Of a stretch of DNA of 6,317 bases, positions 1 through 6,317 are shown piece by piece (the first letter of the stretch is position 1; each line of letters starts with the position of its first letter). The stretch comes from Alcanivorax sp. (GTDB lineage: Bacteria; Pseudomonadota; Gammaproteobacteria; Pseudomonadales; Alcanivoracaceae), in contig SLJS01000245.1 in assembly GCA_007135015.1 (NCBI GenBank), forward strand, positions 1 through 6,317, given 5' to 3'. Under the pieces are notes generated by a model. That model did not search any database, was not told the origin of the DNA, and worked only from the letters and a program-made list of their open reading frames with translations. A program made the translations under genes and the position numbers.

Positions 1-10
1 CTTCGGCCGC

Positions 11-47
11 TCTCCCCACCCCGACCCTCCCCCTCACGGGGGAGGGA
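11..47. repeat. GC-rich hairpin repeat, left end
   Basis: Pyrimidine-rich sequence leads into a perfect 9-bp stem: CCCTCCCCC at 25-33 pairs with GGGGGAGGG at 38-46 across a TCAC loop. The CTCTCCCC and CCCTCC blocks resemble the repeat family at 73-131 and 5961-6194, but the conserved GTCGTAAAA tail is absent. It is therefore a diverged or partial member at best. It lies downstream of the NYN gene, which is transcribed towards it, and could also slow or end transcription. No T-run follows the stem on the minus strand, so I do not call it an intrinsic terminator. Confidence 0.5.
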
Positions 48-72
48 GCTTCTTTGTTCGGTCGTCGAGGGT

Positions 73-131
73 TTTTACGACACCCTCCTTGCGGGAGAGG
101 GGCAGGGAGAGGGGAGGAAGTACGGGAAAGC
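73..131 (+). repeat. Dispersed GC-rich repeat, copy A
   Basis: This stretch starts with TTTTACGACACCCTCCT, continues through GGGAGAGG blocks and ends in TACGGGAAAGC. Positions 73-99 match the reverse complement of 6166-6192 at 26 of 27 bases. Positions 91-131 match 6079-6121 in the same orientation, including the TACGGGAAAGC tail. Similarity in the non-low-complexity ends (TTTTACGAC and TACGGGAAAGC) shows a true dispersed element rather than chance G-richness. It resembles REP or MITE-like non-autonomous repeats of gammaproteobacteria in style. I do not recognise the named family. It has no coding capacity. Confidence 0.75.
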
Positions 132-188
132 CTTTCTGGAACTGACCAGCGTCCCGCAACAGCCAAACAATGTGCCCGCAGCCCGCAG

Positions 189-974
189 CTAGAATATCTG
201 GATATTCTGCGCCGCCGGCAGCGGCTTGCCTTCCTCCAGGGGACGTTCATCCAGATTGAAGACCACCCTGGGGTGGCGTCGGCTCTCAATGGCCTCGATC
301 ACGTCGTCGTTGGCGCGATTGGCGAAGAAGTGGGCCACCTGCCACTGGTCCGTCTCCCAGATGTGCTCGGGGATCTGGCGCATGAAGGAGATGCGCCCGG
401 TTTCCCTTTCCGCGTCGAAGCTGTGGGCCACGCCCACGAACACATTGTTGCCGCCCAGGTTGAGCTGCTCCGGGTTGGGCAGCCCCGGCACCATGAAACC
501 GTCGATGTACTGGTCGGCGGTCTCGCGAAGCTCCCGGGAGACATTGTTGAAACCCAGTACATCCACGCGGATGCCGCGGTCCTGCAGGGCGCCGACCACC
601 TTGGCCATGTCGCCGTCACCGGTGCACAGCAGTACCCGGTCCAGTTTCTGTGTCTGCAGCAGCATGTCCACCGCCATGTCCAGGTCCGCATTGGACTTGG
701 GATGTTCATTGCCTTCGTCGTCACGCTGCCATTTCACCGCCTTGATCACCACCTTGAAACCGGTGCGGCGCAGGGCCTCGTGATAGCCCCGGTTCTTGTC
801 CCGGTAGATCGTATCCTGTTCCGCGCGGCGGGTATCGAAGGCGATATAGGTGTTCATGCGCACGGGCATGGCTCCGTCCCGCGTGGCCAGGTTGCGCAGG
901 ACGTTGTAGTCCATGCCGAAACCACCGTTGGACTGAATGTTGGAGCCATCAACAAAAATGCCTACACGTTTCAT
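189..974 (-). CDS. NYN domain (LabA/DUF88-like) putative RNase
   Basis: This is a 261-residue soluble protein with no signal peptide or membrane segment. Residues 1 to about 160 form a NYN domain, a PIN-like Rossmannoid nuclease fold. Seen motifs are VGIFVDGSN at 4-12 (Asp9, Asn12), KSNADLDMAVDM at 93-104 (Asp97, Asp99, Asp103) and CTGDGDM at 117-123 (Asp120, Asp122). These are the acidic residues expected to hold catalytic Mg2+ in this family. Members are thought to process RNA, but the substrate here is unknown. Residues about 175-261 are an extra domain ending in RVVFNLDERPLEEGK and AQNIQIF, which recalls the last strands of a cold-shock OB fold (inference). The start is the ATG at 974, because GGGAG sits 5 bases upstream and the NYN core begins at once. 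An in-frame start at 1025 would add 17 low-complexity residues and overlaps the likely promoter. The gene lies 226 bp downstream of the antiporter gene on the same strand and probably has its own promoter. Confidence 0.88.
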   Translation of the reverse strand: MKRVGIFVDGSNIQSNGGFGMDYNVLRNLATRDGAMPVRMNTYIAFDTRRAEQDTIYRDKNRGYHEALRRTGFKVVIKAVKWQRDDEGNEHPKSNADLDMAVDMLLQTQKLDRVLLCTGDGDMAKVVGALQDRGIRVDVLGFNNVSRELRETADQYIDGFMVPGLPNPEQLNLGGNNVFVGVAHSFDAERETGRISFMRQIPEHIWETDQWQVAHFFANRANDDVIEAIESRRHPRVVFNLDERPLEEGKPLPAAQNIQIF

Positions 975-1025
975 TTTTACTCCCGTACTCCGAGGGCCAC
1001 TTCCCGGCCGGGACCGGGAGGGCAT

Positions 1026-1051
1026 ATTTTACCATGATATCAAACTGATAT
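1026..1051 (-). promoter_or_regulatory. Putative promoter and palindromic operator for the NYN gene
   Basis: Read on the minus strand, TAAAAT (1031-1026) matches the sigma-70 -10 consensus at five of six positions and lies about 52 bases before the NYN start. No convincing -35 box sits 17 bases upstream. Just upstream of the -10 is a perfect 15-base inverted repeat, ATATCA-AAC-TGATAT on the plus strand (1037-1051). It falls where a repressor or activator would act. The patch is strikingly AT-rich against its surroundings. The promoter and operator roles are inferred from sequence alone. Confidence 0.4.
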
Positions 1052-1088
1052 TATGTTTCGGTCCGGCCTTTTCCGGCGGAGCACCCGG

Positions 1089-1133
1089 GCGCCGGTACGA
1101 CGTATCCGGCGCACATGGCGGTCCCCTGGGACC
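1089..1133. other. Two adjacent GC-rich hairpins in the kef-NYN gap
   Basis: GCGCCGG at 1089-1095 pairs with CCGGCGC at 1106-1112, giving a 7-bp stem with a 10-base loop. GGTCCC at 1120-1125 is the reverse complement of GGGACC at 1128-1133, a near-continuous palindrome. No open reading frame in this gap looks real. The hairpins may belong to the 3' end of the antiporter message or an unlabelled structured RNA, or they may simply reflect high G+C. Confidence 0.35.
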
Positions 1134-1169
1134 CCGGCAGGACCGGCGGGATCGTTCCGTGAGGGCCGT

Positions 1170-1189
1170 GAAAACGCCGCGCGGCGCCC
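1170..1189 (-). terminator. Possible weak intrinsic terminator after the antiporter gene
   Basis: On the minus strand, 12 bases after the antiporter stop codon, the palindrome CGCCGCGCGGCG (1186-1175) is followed directly by TTTT (1174-1171). The stem can be lengthened by G-U pairs between the upstream G run and this T-tract. The T-run is short and the perfect stem has only 4-5 bp, so termination may be partial or absent. Confidence 0.35.
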
Positions 1190-1200
1190 GGGACGGTGCG

Positions 1201-2856
<1,656 letters not shown>

Positions 2857-2886
2857 GAGCAATCCCCCCGGTTCGCAAAAGTGCCT

Positions 2887-2892
2887 AGTGTA
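2887..2892 (-). promoter_or_regulatory. Candidate -10 element for the antiporter gene
   Basis: On the minus strand, TACACT (2892-2887) in the context GCTACACTAG matches the -10 consensus at four of six positions, including both key outer bases. It would give a short leader of about 20-25 bases before the TTG start. No good -35 box is seen at standard spacing, so the call rests mainly on the -10 and its position. Confidence 0.35.
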
Positions 2893-2914
2893 GCATCGCC
2901 GGCAACAAGCCGAA

Positions 2915-2927
2915 GCCGCAAAGCGGC
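2915..2927 (-). terminator. Small hairpin after the DUF445 gene, doubtful terminator
   Basis: GCCGC and GCGGC form a 5-bp stem around a three-base loop, about 30 bases past the DUF445 stop. On the minus strand the downstream sequence is TTCGGCTTGTT, which is T-rich but broken, so at most a weak terminator. It separates the DUF445 gene from the candidate antiporter promoter. Confidence 0.25.
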
Positions 2928-2955
2928 AGGCGAGCGCCTTGGCGCACTATCCGGA

Positions 2956-4290
2956 TCAGGTCGCGTAGCCCATCCGGTTGAACCAGGCCAGCACCCATAC
3001 CAGTGCCACCAGTCCGAATACCGGGAAGGCGAACATCACATTCACCTGAATGGTGCCGACCACCAGTCCGAGAATCCCGCCGAGCACCTGGATTACCACC
3101 AGGTTCCCGCCGGTATTGTCCAGGATCATCTTCTCCAGCTCGTCGGTGTCCAGGCGCATCACCTGTTCCTCGACCAGCGCGGTGACATCCACTCGGCGCA
3201 CCAGCTTGCCGATGTTGTCCTTGATCAGCGCCTGCCCCTCGGCGGAGTTGACCCAGTCGGACAGCCAGCGCTTGCCGCGCTCCATGATGGTGGAAATGTA
3301 TTCGTCGATCTGGTCCCAGTTGCGCTCGTCGGCGAGATAACGCTGCAGTGCCTCGATGGCCCGGGGCAGCCATTCGTCCCGGGCATAACCGCTGAGCTGC
3401 TCCAGCCAGCCCTCGATGCGGTTCTCGATCAGCTCCCGGGTCTCCGGCGAGTCCAGACGCTCCTGGAACTGTTCGATAAGAATGTCGACCACACCAATGA
3501 ACTGCTCGCGGGTTTCCGGGTCATTGACGAAGCGCTCAAGCATATCCTGGATGGCGCGTACATCGAACGACGCCATGGTCTTGATCTGCTTGCCCACGCG
3601 GCCCATGGCCTTCTTGCGTGCGAGATAGGTGTCAATCGCCTCATCCAGCGCGGCCGCCAGTCGCGGCAGCTCTTCAAGCAGGGCGTGGCGGATGTATTCC
3701 GCTGCCTGACGCCGGTTTGTCTCGTCCGCGAGTGTGCGTCCGAGCCGTTCGCGCAGCGGCTGCCAGCCTTCGGCGACCACTTCCGGTCGGCGCACCAGAG
3801 CCTTGAGCTGCTGTTCGGAGAAGTCGAAGGCCCACATCAGCGCTTCGGGTCCACGTTCGTGGAGAAAGCCTGCAATCCGGCTGTTGAGCCGCTGGCGAAA
3901 TTCCGGGTCCTGCAGCGCCTCGTCAATCCATTCCTCCAGCTGGCGGGTTCCGTGCTCGACCAGGTTCCGTTCGGTAATGTATTGCATGATGATTTCCGGC
4001 GAGAGCAGTTGCGTCTGCACGCTCTCTCCCAGCCGGGTTGCAATCAGGTGCTTGTTCTTCGGCACCAGACCCGACCATCCCAGCACGCTGCCCTGCTTGG
4101 GCTGGAAAAGCATCTTGAGCGCAAGAAAGTTGGTGAAGTAGCCGACCACGCCGGCCATGCAGAGAATCAGTGCCCCGTTCAGCCAGGGGTTTTCGTCACC
4201 GAAGGCAAGTTGAAGTGTTACCAGCAGCGCGGCGCTGCCCAGCAGCGTCCGGCGGAACCACAGGTCCACCCGGTTGATGTCCAGCTCCAT
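2956..4290 (-). CDS. DUF445 family membrane protein
   Basis: This is a 444-residue protein of the DUF445 family, whose members include E. coli YjiN and whose biochemical role is not established. Hydrophobic segments are seen at about 16-33 and 38-61. The second contains the family hallmark GVVGYFTNFLALKMLF (47-62), followed by the typical Pro-Lys and GLVPKNK (74-80). A long, highly charged, probably helical middle region (about 85-390) lies between this pair and two C-terminal segments (about 396-420 and 423-437). The middle region repeats a loose DPE-x-R motif, for example LQDPEFRQRL at 126, NDPETREQF at 256 and DSPETREL at 280. The start is the ATG at 4290, with GGAGG four bases upstream. 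A longer reading frame to 4452 would run into pykA and adds 54 residues that are not family-like. The gene is divergent from pykA and followed on the same strand by the antiporter gene. The function remains unknown; an envelope or membrane-organising role is only a guess. Confidence 0.88.
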   Translation of the reverse strand: MELDINRVDLWFRRTLLGSAALLVTLQLAFGDENPWLNGALILCMAGVVGYFTNFLALKMLFQPKQGSVLGWSGLVPKNKHLIATRLGESVQTQLLSPEIIMQYITERNLVEHGTRQLEEWIDEALQDPEFRQRLNSRIAGFLHERGPEALMWAFDFSEQQLKALVRRPEVVAEGWQPLRERLGRTLADETNRRQAAEYIRHALLEELPRLAAALDEAIDTYLARKKAMGRVGKQIKTMASFDVRAIQDMLERFVNDPETREQFIGVVDILIEQFQERLDSPETRELIENRIEGWLEQLSGYARDEWLPRAIEALQRYLADERNWDQIDEYISTIMERGKRWLSDWVNSAEGQALIKDNIGKLVRRVDVTALVEEQVMRLDTDELEKMILDNTGGNLVVIQVLGGILGLVVGTIQVNVMFAFPVFGLVALVWVLAWFNRMGYAT

Positions 4291-4423
4291 GTAACCTCCA
4301 CCCTTGTGTCGATGTCCCAATACTCGCATATCTGATCGAATCTTGAAGCGAAGTTCGCGGCTGCTGGCGCGGTGTCGCCCAGTCCCGCACAATGGCGGTG
4401 ACCGATGGCACCGGAGAGCGTGA
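4291..4423. promoter_or_regulatory. Divergent promoter region between DUF445 and pykA
   Basis: These 133 bases separate two divergent starts and so should hold promoters for both genes. The ribosome binding sites are clear: GGAGG for DUF445 (minus strand, about 4295-4299) and GGAGAG at 4413-4418 for pykA. The most AT-rich part is about 4318-4347. A weak plus-strand pair, TTGTGT at 4304-4309 and CATATC at 4327-4332 with a 17-base spacer, is possible, matching the consensus at only three positions each. An 11-base palindrome, GCGAAGTTCGC, lies at 4348-4358. I see no clear HexR-type or Cra/FruR-type operator. The promoter assignment rests on gene layout rather than strong motifs. Confidence 0.45.
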
Positions 4424-5872
4424 ATGTTTCGCCGCACCAAGATCGTGGCCACCCTGGGGCCGGCCTCATCCAGTACCGAAATGCTGGGGACGTTGATTGA
4501 TGCCGGCGTGAATGTTTTCCGGCTGAACTTCTCTCACGGCGAAGAAAACGACCGGCGGGAGCTTGTGGAAAGGGTGCGCCGGCTTGCCGAGCAGCGTAAC
4601 AGCAGTGTGGCTGTGCTTGCAGACCTGCAGGGCCCGAAGATTCGCATCGCGGGGTTTCGCCAGGGTCCGGTCCTGTTGCGCTCCGGTCACCCATTTCGCC
4701 TGGATACAGGGCTCGGCGAACATGATGGAGACGAGCACGCCGTGGGTGTGGCCTATCCGCAACTGGTGGAGGACTGCAGTGCCGGCGATATCCTGCTGCT
4801 TGATGACGGTTTTATCGAGCTTGAAGTGGTGTCGGTGGAGTCCGGGGCGGTCCATTGTCGTGTTGTCAGCGGCGGTACGCTCTCCGATCACAAGGGGCTG
4901 AACCGGCGCGGCGGCGGACTGTCCGCGCCGGCGCTGACGGAAAAGGACCGCGAGGATATCGTTGGCGCGGTAGAAATGGACGTGGATTATCTGGCCCTGT
5001 CCTTCCCCCGTGATGCCGCCGACGTGAATGAAGCCCGGGAACTGTACCGGCGCGCCGGCGGTCGCGGCGGACTGGTGGCCAAGATCGAGCGCGCCGAGGC
5101 AGTGGCCGAGGAGCGCACCCTGGATGGAATCATTCGTGCCGCCGACGGCGTCATGGTCGCCCGGGGCGATCTGGCCGTGGAGATTGGCGATGCGGAGCTT
5201 GTTGGTGTCCAGAAGCACATTATTCGCCGTGCCCGGGAGCTGGACAGTTTCGTGATCACCGCCACCCAGATGATGGAGTCCATGACCCACAGCCGTCAGC
5301 CCACCCGGGCGGAAGTCTCGGACGTGGCCAATGCCGTGCTCGATGGCACCGACGCGGTCATGCTCTCGGCCGAAACCGCCGTGGGGAAGTATCCCGAAGA
5401 CACGGTGCGCGCCATGGACCGGATCATTCTGGGCGCCGAGCGCGCCTACCAGAATCGCTCCGTGCGTGAACGGCCCCGGGAGCCGTTCGAGCGCGTGGAC
5501 GAGTCCGTGGCGGTGGCGGCCATGTTCGTCGCCAACCACCTGCGGGGCGTGCGTGCCATTATCTCCATGACCGAAAGCGGCAGTACGCCGCTGATGATGT
5601 CCCGGGAACGCTCGGGTATTCCGGTATTCGCCTTCACGCCCCATGCCCACACGCGTCGTCGTGTGGCGATCTATCGTGGCGTCTATACCGTGGCGTTCGA
5701 CAGTGAGGACTACCCGAACGCAGAAGTGAACCAGAAGGCGGTGGCAATGCTCGTCACCCGCGGCGTGGTGGAAGAGGGTGACCGCCTGGTGATTACCAAG
5801 GGCGATTATGTCCGTGCCCACGGCGGCACCAACGCCATGAAGGTGGTACAGGTGGGCGAGTCCATTCACTGA
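4424..5872 (+). CDS. pykA: Pyruvate kinase, PykA type
   Basis: Pyruvate kinase transfers phosphate from phosphoenolpyruvate to ADP, giving pyruvate and ATP, in the cytoplasm as the last step of glycolysis. The 482-residue length matches E. coli PykA (480). In order it shows TKIVATLGPAS (5-15), RLNFSHG (33-39: Arg33, Asn35, Ser37), DLQGPKIR (67-74), the B-domain with GDILLLDDG, GGGLSAPALTEKD (163-175), SFPRDAADV, the catalytic AKIERAEAV (Lys220, Glu222), VARGDLAVEIGD (Asp249 metal ligand), ITATQMMESM (Thr281) and NAVLDGTDAVMLSAETA. The C-terminal allosteric domain carries TESGSTPLMMSRERSG (384-398). The GINKLGGGLS-like and SFPR stretches separate it from PykF. DLQGPKIR gives Leu/Gln/Lys at the positions (rabbit 113, 114, 117) that mark K+-independent enzymes. 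The start at 4424 has GGAGAG five bases upstream and aligns with E. coli PykA. It is single-standing here, divergent from DUF445, with no clear intrinsic terminator after its stop. Confidence 0.96.
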   Translation: MFRRTKIVATLGPASSSTEMLGTLIDAGVNVFRLNFSHGEENDRRELVERVRRLAEQRNSSVAVLADLQGPKIRIAGFRQGPVLLRSGHPFRLDTGLGEHDGDEHAVGVAYPQLVEDCSAGDILLLDDGFIELEVVSVESGAVHCRVVSGGTLSDHKGLNRRGGGLSAPALTEKDREDIVGAVEMDVDYLALSFPRDAADVNEARELYRRAGGRGGLVAKIERAEAVAEERTLDGIIRAADGVMVARGDLAVEIGDAELVGVQKHIIRRARELDSFVITATQMMESMTHSRQPTRAEVSDVANAVLDGTDAVMLSAETAVGKYPEDTVRAMDRIILGAERAYQNRSVRERPREPFERVDESVAVAAMFVANHLRGVRAIISMTESGSTPLMMSRERSGIPVFAFTPHAHTRRRVAIYRGVYTVAFDSEDYPNAEVNQKAVAMLVTRGVVEEGDRLVITKGDYVRAHGGTNAMKVVQVGESIH

Positions 5873-5891
5873 CCCGAGAAAGCGGTCGGTC

Positions 5892-5910
5892 GTCAGTAGT
5901 CAGTGGTCAG
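5892..5910. repeat. Short tandem GTCAG repeat
   Basis: GTCAG occurs three times with two-base spacers (5892-5896, 5899-5903, 5906-5910), a 7-bp period, about 20 bases after the pykA stop. It is preceded by GGTCGGTC, a possible decayed unit. It marks the start of the repeat-rich non-coding patch. Its function is unknown. Confidence 0.6.
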
Positions 5911-5960
5911 ACAGAAATCACGCCCTTCCCGGATCAATGCCTTGACGGATACAGAATGGT

Positions 5961-5990
5961 CCCTCTCCCCTTGCGGAGGGTGTAGCAAAG
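5961..5990 (-). repeat. Dispersed GC-rich repeat, partial copy D
   Basis: CTCTCCCCTTGCGGAGGGTGTAGCAAA-type sequence lines up with copy B (6166-6192), differing by one indel in the hairpin loop and a few substitutions in the tail (TGTAGCAAA against TGTCGTAAAA). Orientation is the same as copy B and opposite to copy A. It appears truncated, lacking the second G/C-rich block. Confidence 0.55.
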
Positions 5991-6005
5991 GATCTCATGG
6001 CACCC

Positions 6006-6031
6006 GTAGGAGCGCTGTTTGCAGCGCGAAT
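6006..6031 (+). repeat. REP element with GTAG head
   Basis: GTAGGAGCGCTG at 6006-6017 starts with the GTAG tetranucleotide. It contains a stem GCGCTG (6012-6017) paired with CAGCGC (6022-6027) around a TTTG loop, then GAAT. This closely follows the GTAGGAGCG-stem-CGCGAA form of REP elements known from Pseudomonas, Stenotrophomonas and relatives. Those elements are mobilised by RAYT (REP-associated tyrosine transposase) proteins. No RAYT gene is in this window, so it is a non-autonomous copy. Confidence 0.75.
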
Positions 6032-6065
6032 AGCCAGGATTCCACCACGGCCTGGCTGGAGGGCC

Positions 6066-6121
6066 CCCTCTCCCCGCCGTGGGAGAGGGACAGGGAGAGG
6101 GGGACCGAATTACGGGAAAGC
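6066..6121 (+). repeat. Dispersed GC-rich repeat, copy C
   Basis: It opens with a perfect 9-bp stem: CCCTCTCCC at 6066-6074 pairs with GGGAGAGGG at 6081-6089 around a CGCCGT loop. It continues with ACAGGGAGAGGGGG and ends in TACGGGAAAGC (6111-6121). The part from 6079 matches copy A (91-131) in the same orientation with a small indel. It forms an inverted pair with copy B, and the two arms could pair into a long hairpin enclosing about 46 bases. Confidence 0.7.
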
Positions 6122-6145
6122 ATCAAGCAGTGCGGCTTGCGTAGC

Positions 6146-6194
6146 CTTCCCCCTCTCCCCAACCTCTCTCCCGCCAGGAGGGTGTCGTAAAAGC
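6146..6194 (-). repeat. Dispersed GC-rich repeat, copy B
   Basis: The reverse complement reads TTTTACGACACCCTCCTGGC followed by GGGAGAG and GGGGAGAGGGGGAAG blocks. It matches copy A (73-120) at 26 of 27 bases over the TTTTACGAC half. It lies opposite in direction to copies A and C, so A and B form an inverted pair that brackets the whole gene block. Confidence 0.75.
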
Positions 6195-6227
6195 CTTGTT
6201 CATTGCTGCAGCATTTGCGACTGGAAG

Positions 6228-6253
6228 CCTCCCCCCGCGAAGGGGGGCGGAGG
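6228..6253. repeat. GC-rich hairpin
   Basis: CCTCC at 6228-6232 pairs with GGAGG at 6249-6253. The stem continues with further C-G pairs inward after a one-base bulge at 6248, closing on a GCGAAGG loop. It has the same CCTCC/GGAGG flavour as the neighbouring repeats but not their tails. It may be a further diverged member, or a transcription-end hairpin for a gene outside the window. Confidence 0.4.
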
Positions 6254-6262
6254 CGGAAACAA

Positions 6263-6284
6263 GGTCCGTCCCAATGGACGGACC
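6263..6284. repeat. Perfect 9-bp hairpin
   Basis: GGTCCGTCC at 6263-6271 pairs perfectly with GGACGGACC at 6276-6284 around a CAAT loop. No T-run follows on either strand, so it is not a classic intrinsic terminator. It is directly followed by another inverted repeat that reaches the window edge. Confidence 0.5.
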
Positions 6285-6290
6285 GCCGCC

Positions 6291-6317
6291 GGAGCGAGCC
6301 GAGCTCTGCGAGGCTCC
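6291..6317. repeat. Inverted repeat at the window edge
   Basis: GGAGC at 6291-6295 is the complement of GCTCC at 6313-6317. GAGCC at 6296-6300 can alternatively pair with GGCTC at 6312-6316. The sequence may continue beyond the window, so its true extent is unknown. Confidence 0.3.

Noticed and set aside
132..188. Intrinsic terminator directly after the NYN gene
   Set aside because: Only a 4-bp CTGG/CCAG stem and a doubled CCCGCAG are seen, with no T-run on the minus strand.
54..1037. A 327-codon plus-strand frame opposite the NYN gene
   Set aside because: It starts inside the repeat region and runs antisense to a gene with clear catalytic motifs and a good ribosome binding site.
4318..4358. 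Cra/FruR- or HexR-type operator before pykA
   Set aside because: Fragments such as GATCGAATC and GCGAAGTTCGC are palindromic but do not match the known TGAATCG-type or TGTA-N-TACA-type sites.
4291..4452. N-terminal extension of DUF445 to a start at 4452
   Set aside because: It would overlap the pykA start and lacks family similarity. The ATG at 4290 has a strong GGAGG site.
4466..5869. A 467-codon minus-strand frame opposite pykA
   Set aside because: It is a His- and Gly-rich shadow of a strongly conserved pyruvate kinase, with no family resemblance of its own.
5903..6190. A 95-codon frame in the 3' non-coding patch
   Set aside because: It is built wholly from repeat and REP sequence, lacks a ribosome binding site and has no protein-like pattern.
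5892..6194. CRISPR array
   Set aside because: Repeats are irregular in spacing and orientation, the GTCAG units are too short, and no cas genes are present.

Overview
The window is GC-rich DNA, roughly 60% G+C by eye. Its codon use and protein families point to a gammaproteobacterium. The best clue is the pyruvate kinase, which is clearly of the E. coli PykA type. A Chromatiales/Ectothiorhodospiraceae-like or related halophile would fit, but that placement is an inference and not proven here. It looks like ordinary chromosomal housekeeping DNA. I see no phage genes, transposase, CRISPR array, tRNA or rRNA.

Layout. Positions 1-188 hold GC-rich hairpin repeats of a dispersed family. Three genes then lie on the minus strand. 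In transcription order they are a DUF445 membrane protein (4290-2956), a KefB/KefC-type monovalent cation:proton antiporter with a C-terminal TrkA-N/RCK domain (2856-1201, probable TTG start), and a NYN-domain (LabA/DUF88-like) putative nuclease with a possible cold-shock-like C-terminal domain (974-189). The gap between the first two genes is about 100 bp and the gap between the second and third is 226 bp. Both gaps contain promoter-like or hairpin sequences, so they need not form one operon. Divergent from DUF445 across 133 bp is pykA, pyruvate kinase, on the plus strand (4424-5872).

The last 445 bp (5873-6317) carry no credible gene. They are a dense patch of repeats: a short 7-bp-period tandem, a GTAG-headed REP palindrome of the type mobilised by RAYT proteins, three further copies of the repeat seen at the left end, and two GC-rich hairpins. 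The left-end and right-end copies bracket the four genes in opposite orientation.

How the genes fit together. Pyruvate kinase makes ATP and pyruvate at the end of glycolysis. It carries the Leu/Gln/Lys signature of K+-independent enzymes. The Kef-like protein would exchange K+ or Na+ for protons across the inner membrane under nucleotide control. DUF445 proteins have no firmly established biochemical role. The NYN protein probably cleaves or binds RNA. There is no strong evidence for a single joint pathway. The points most worth a second look are the repeat family, the NYN plus C-terminal domain architecture, and the AT-rich palindrome in front of the NYN gene.
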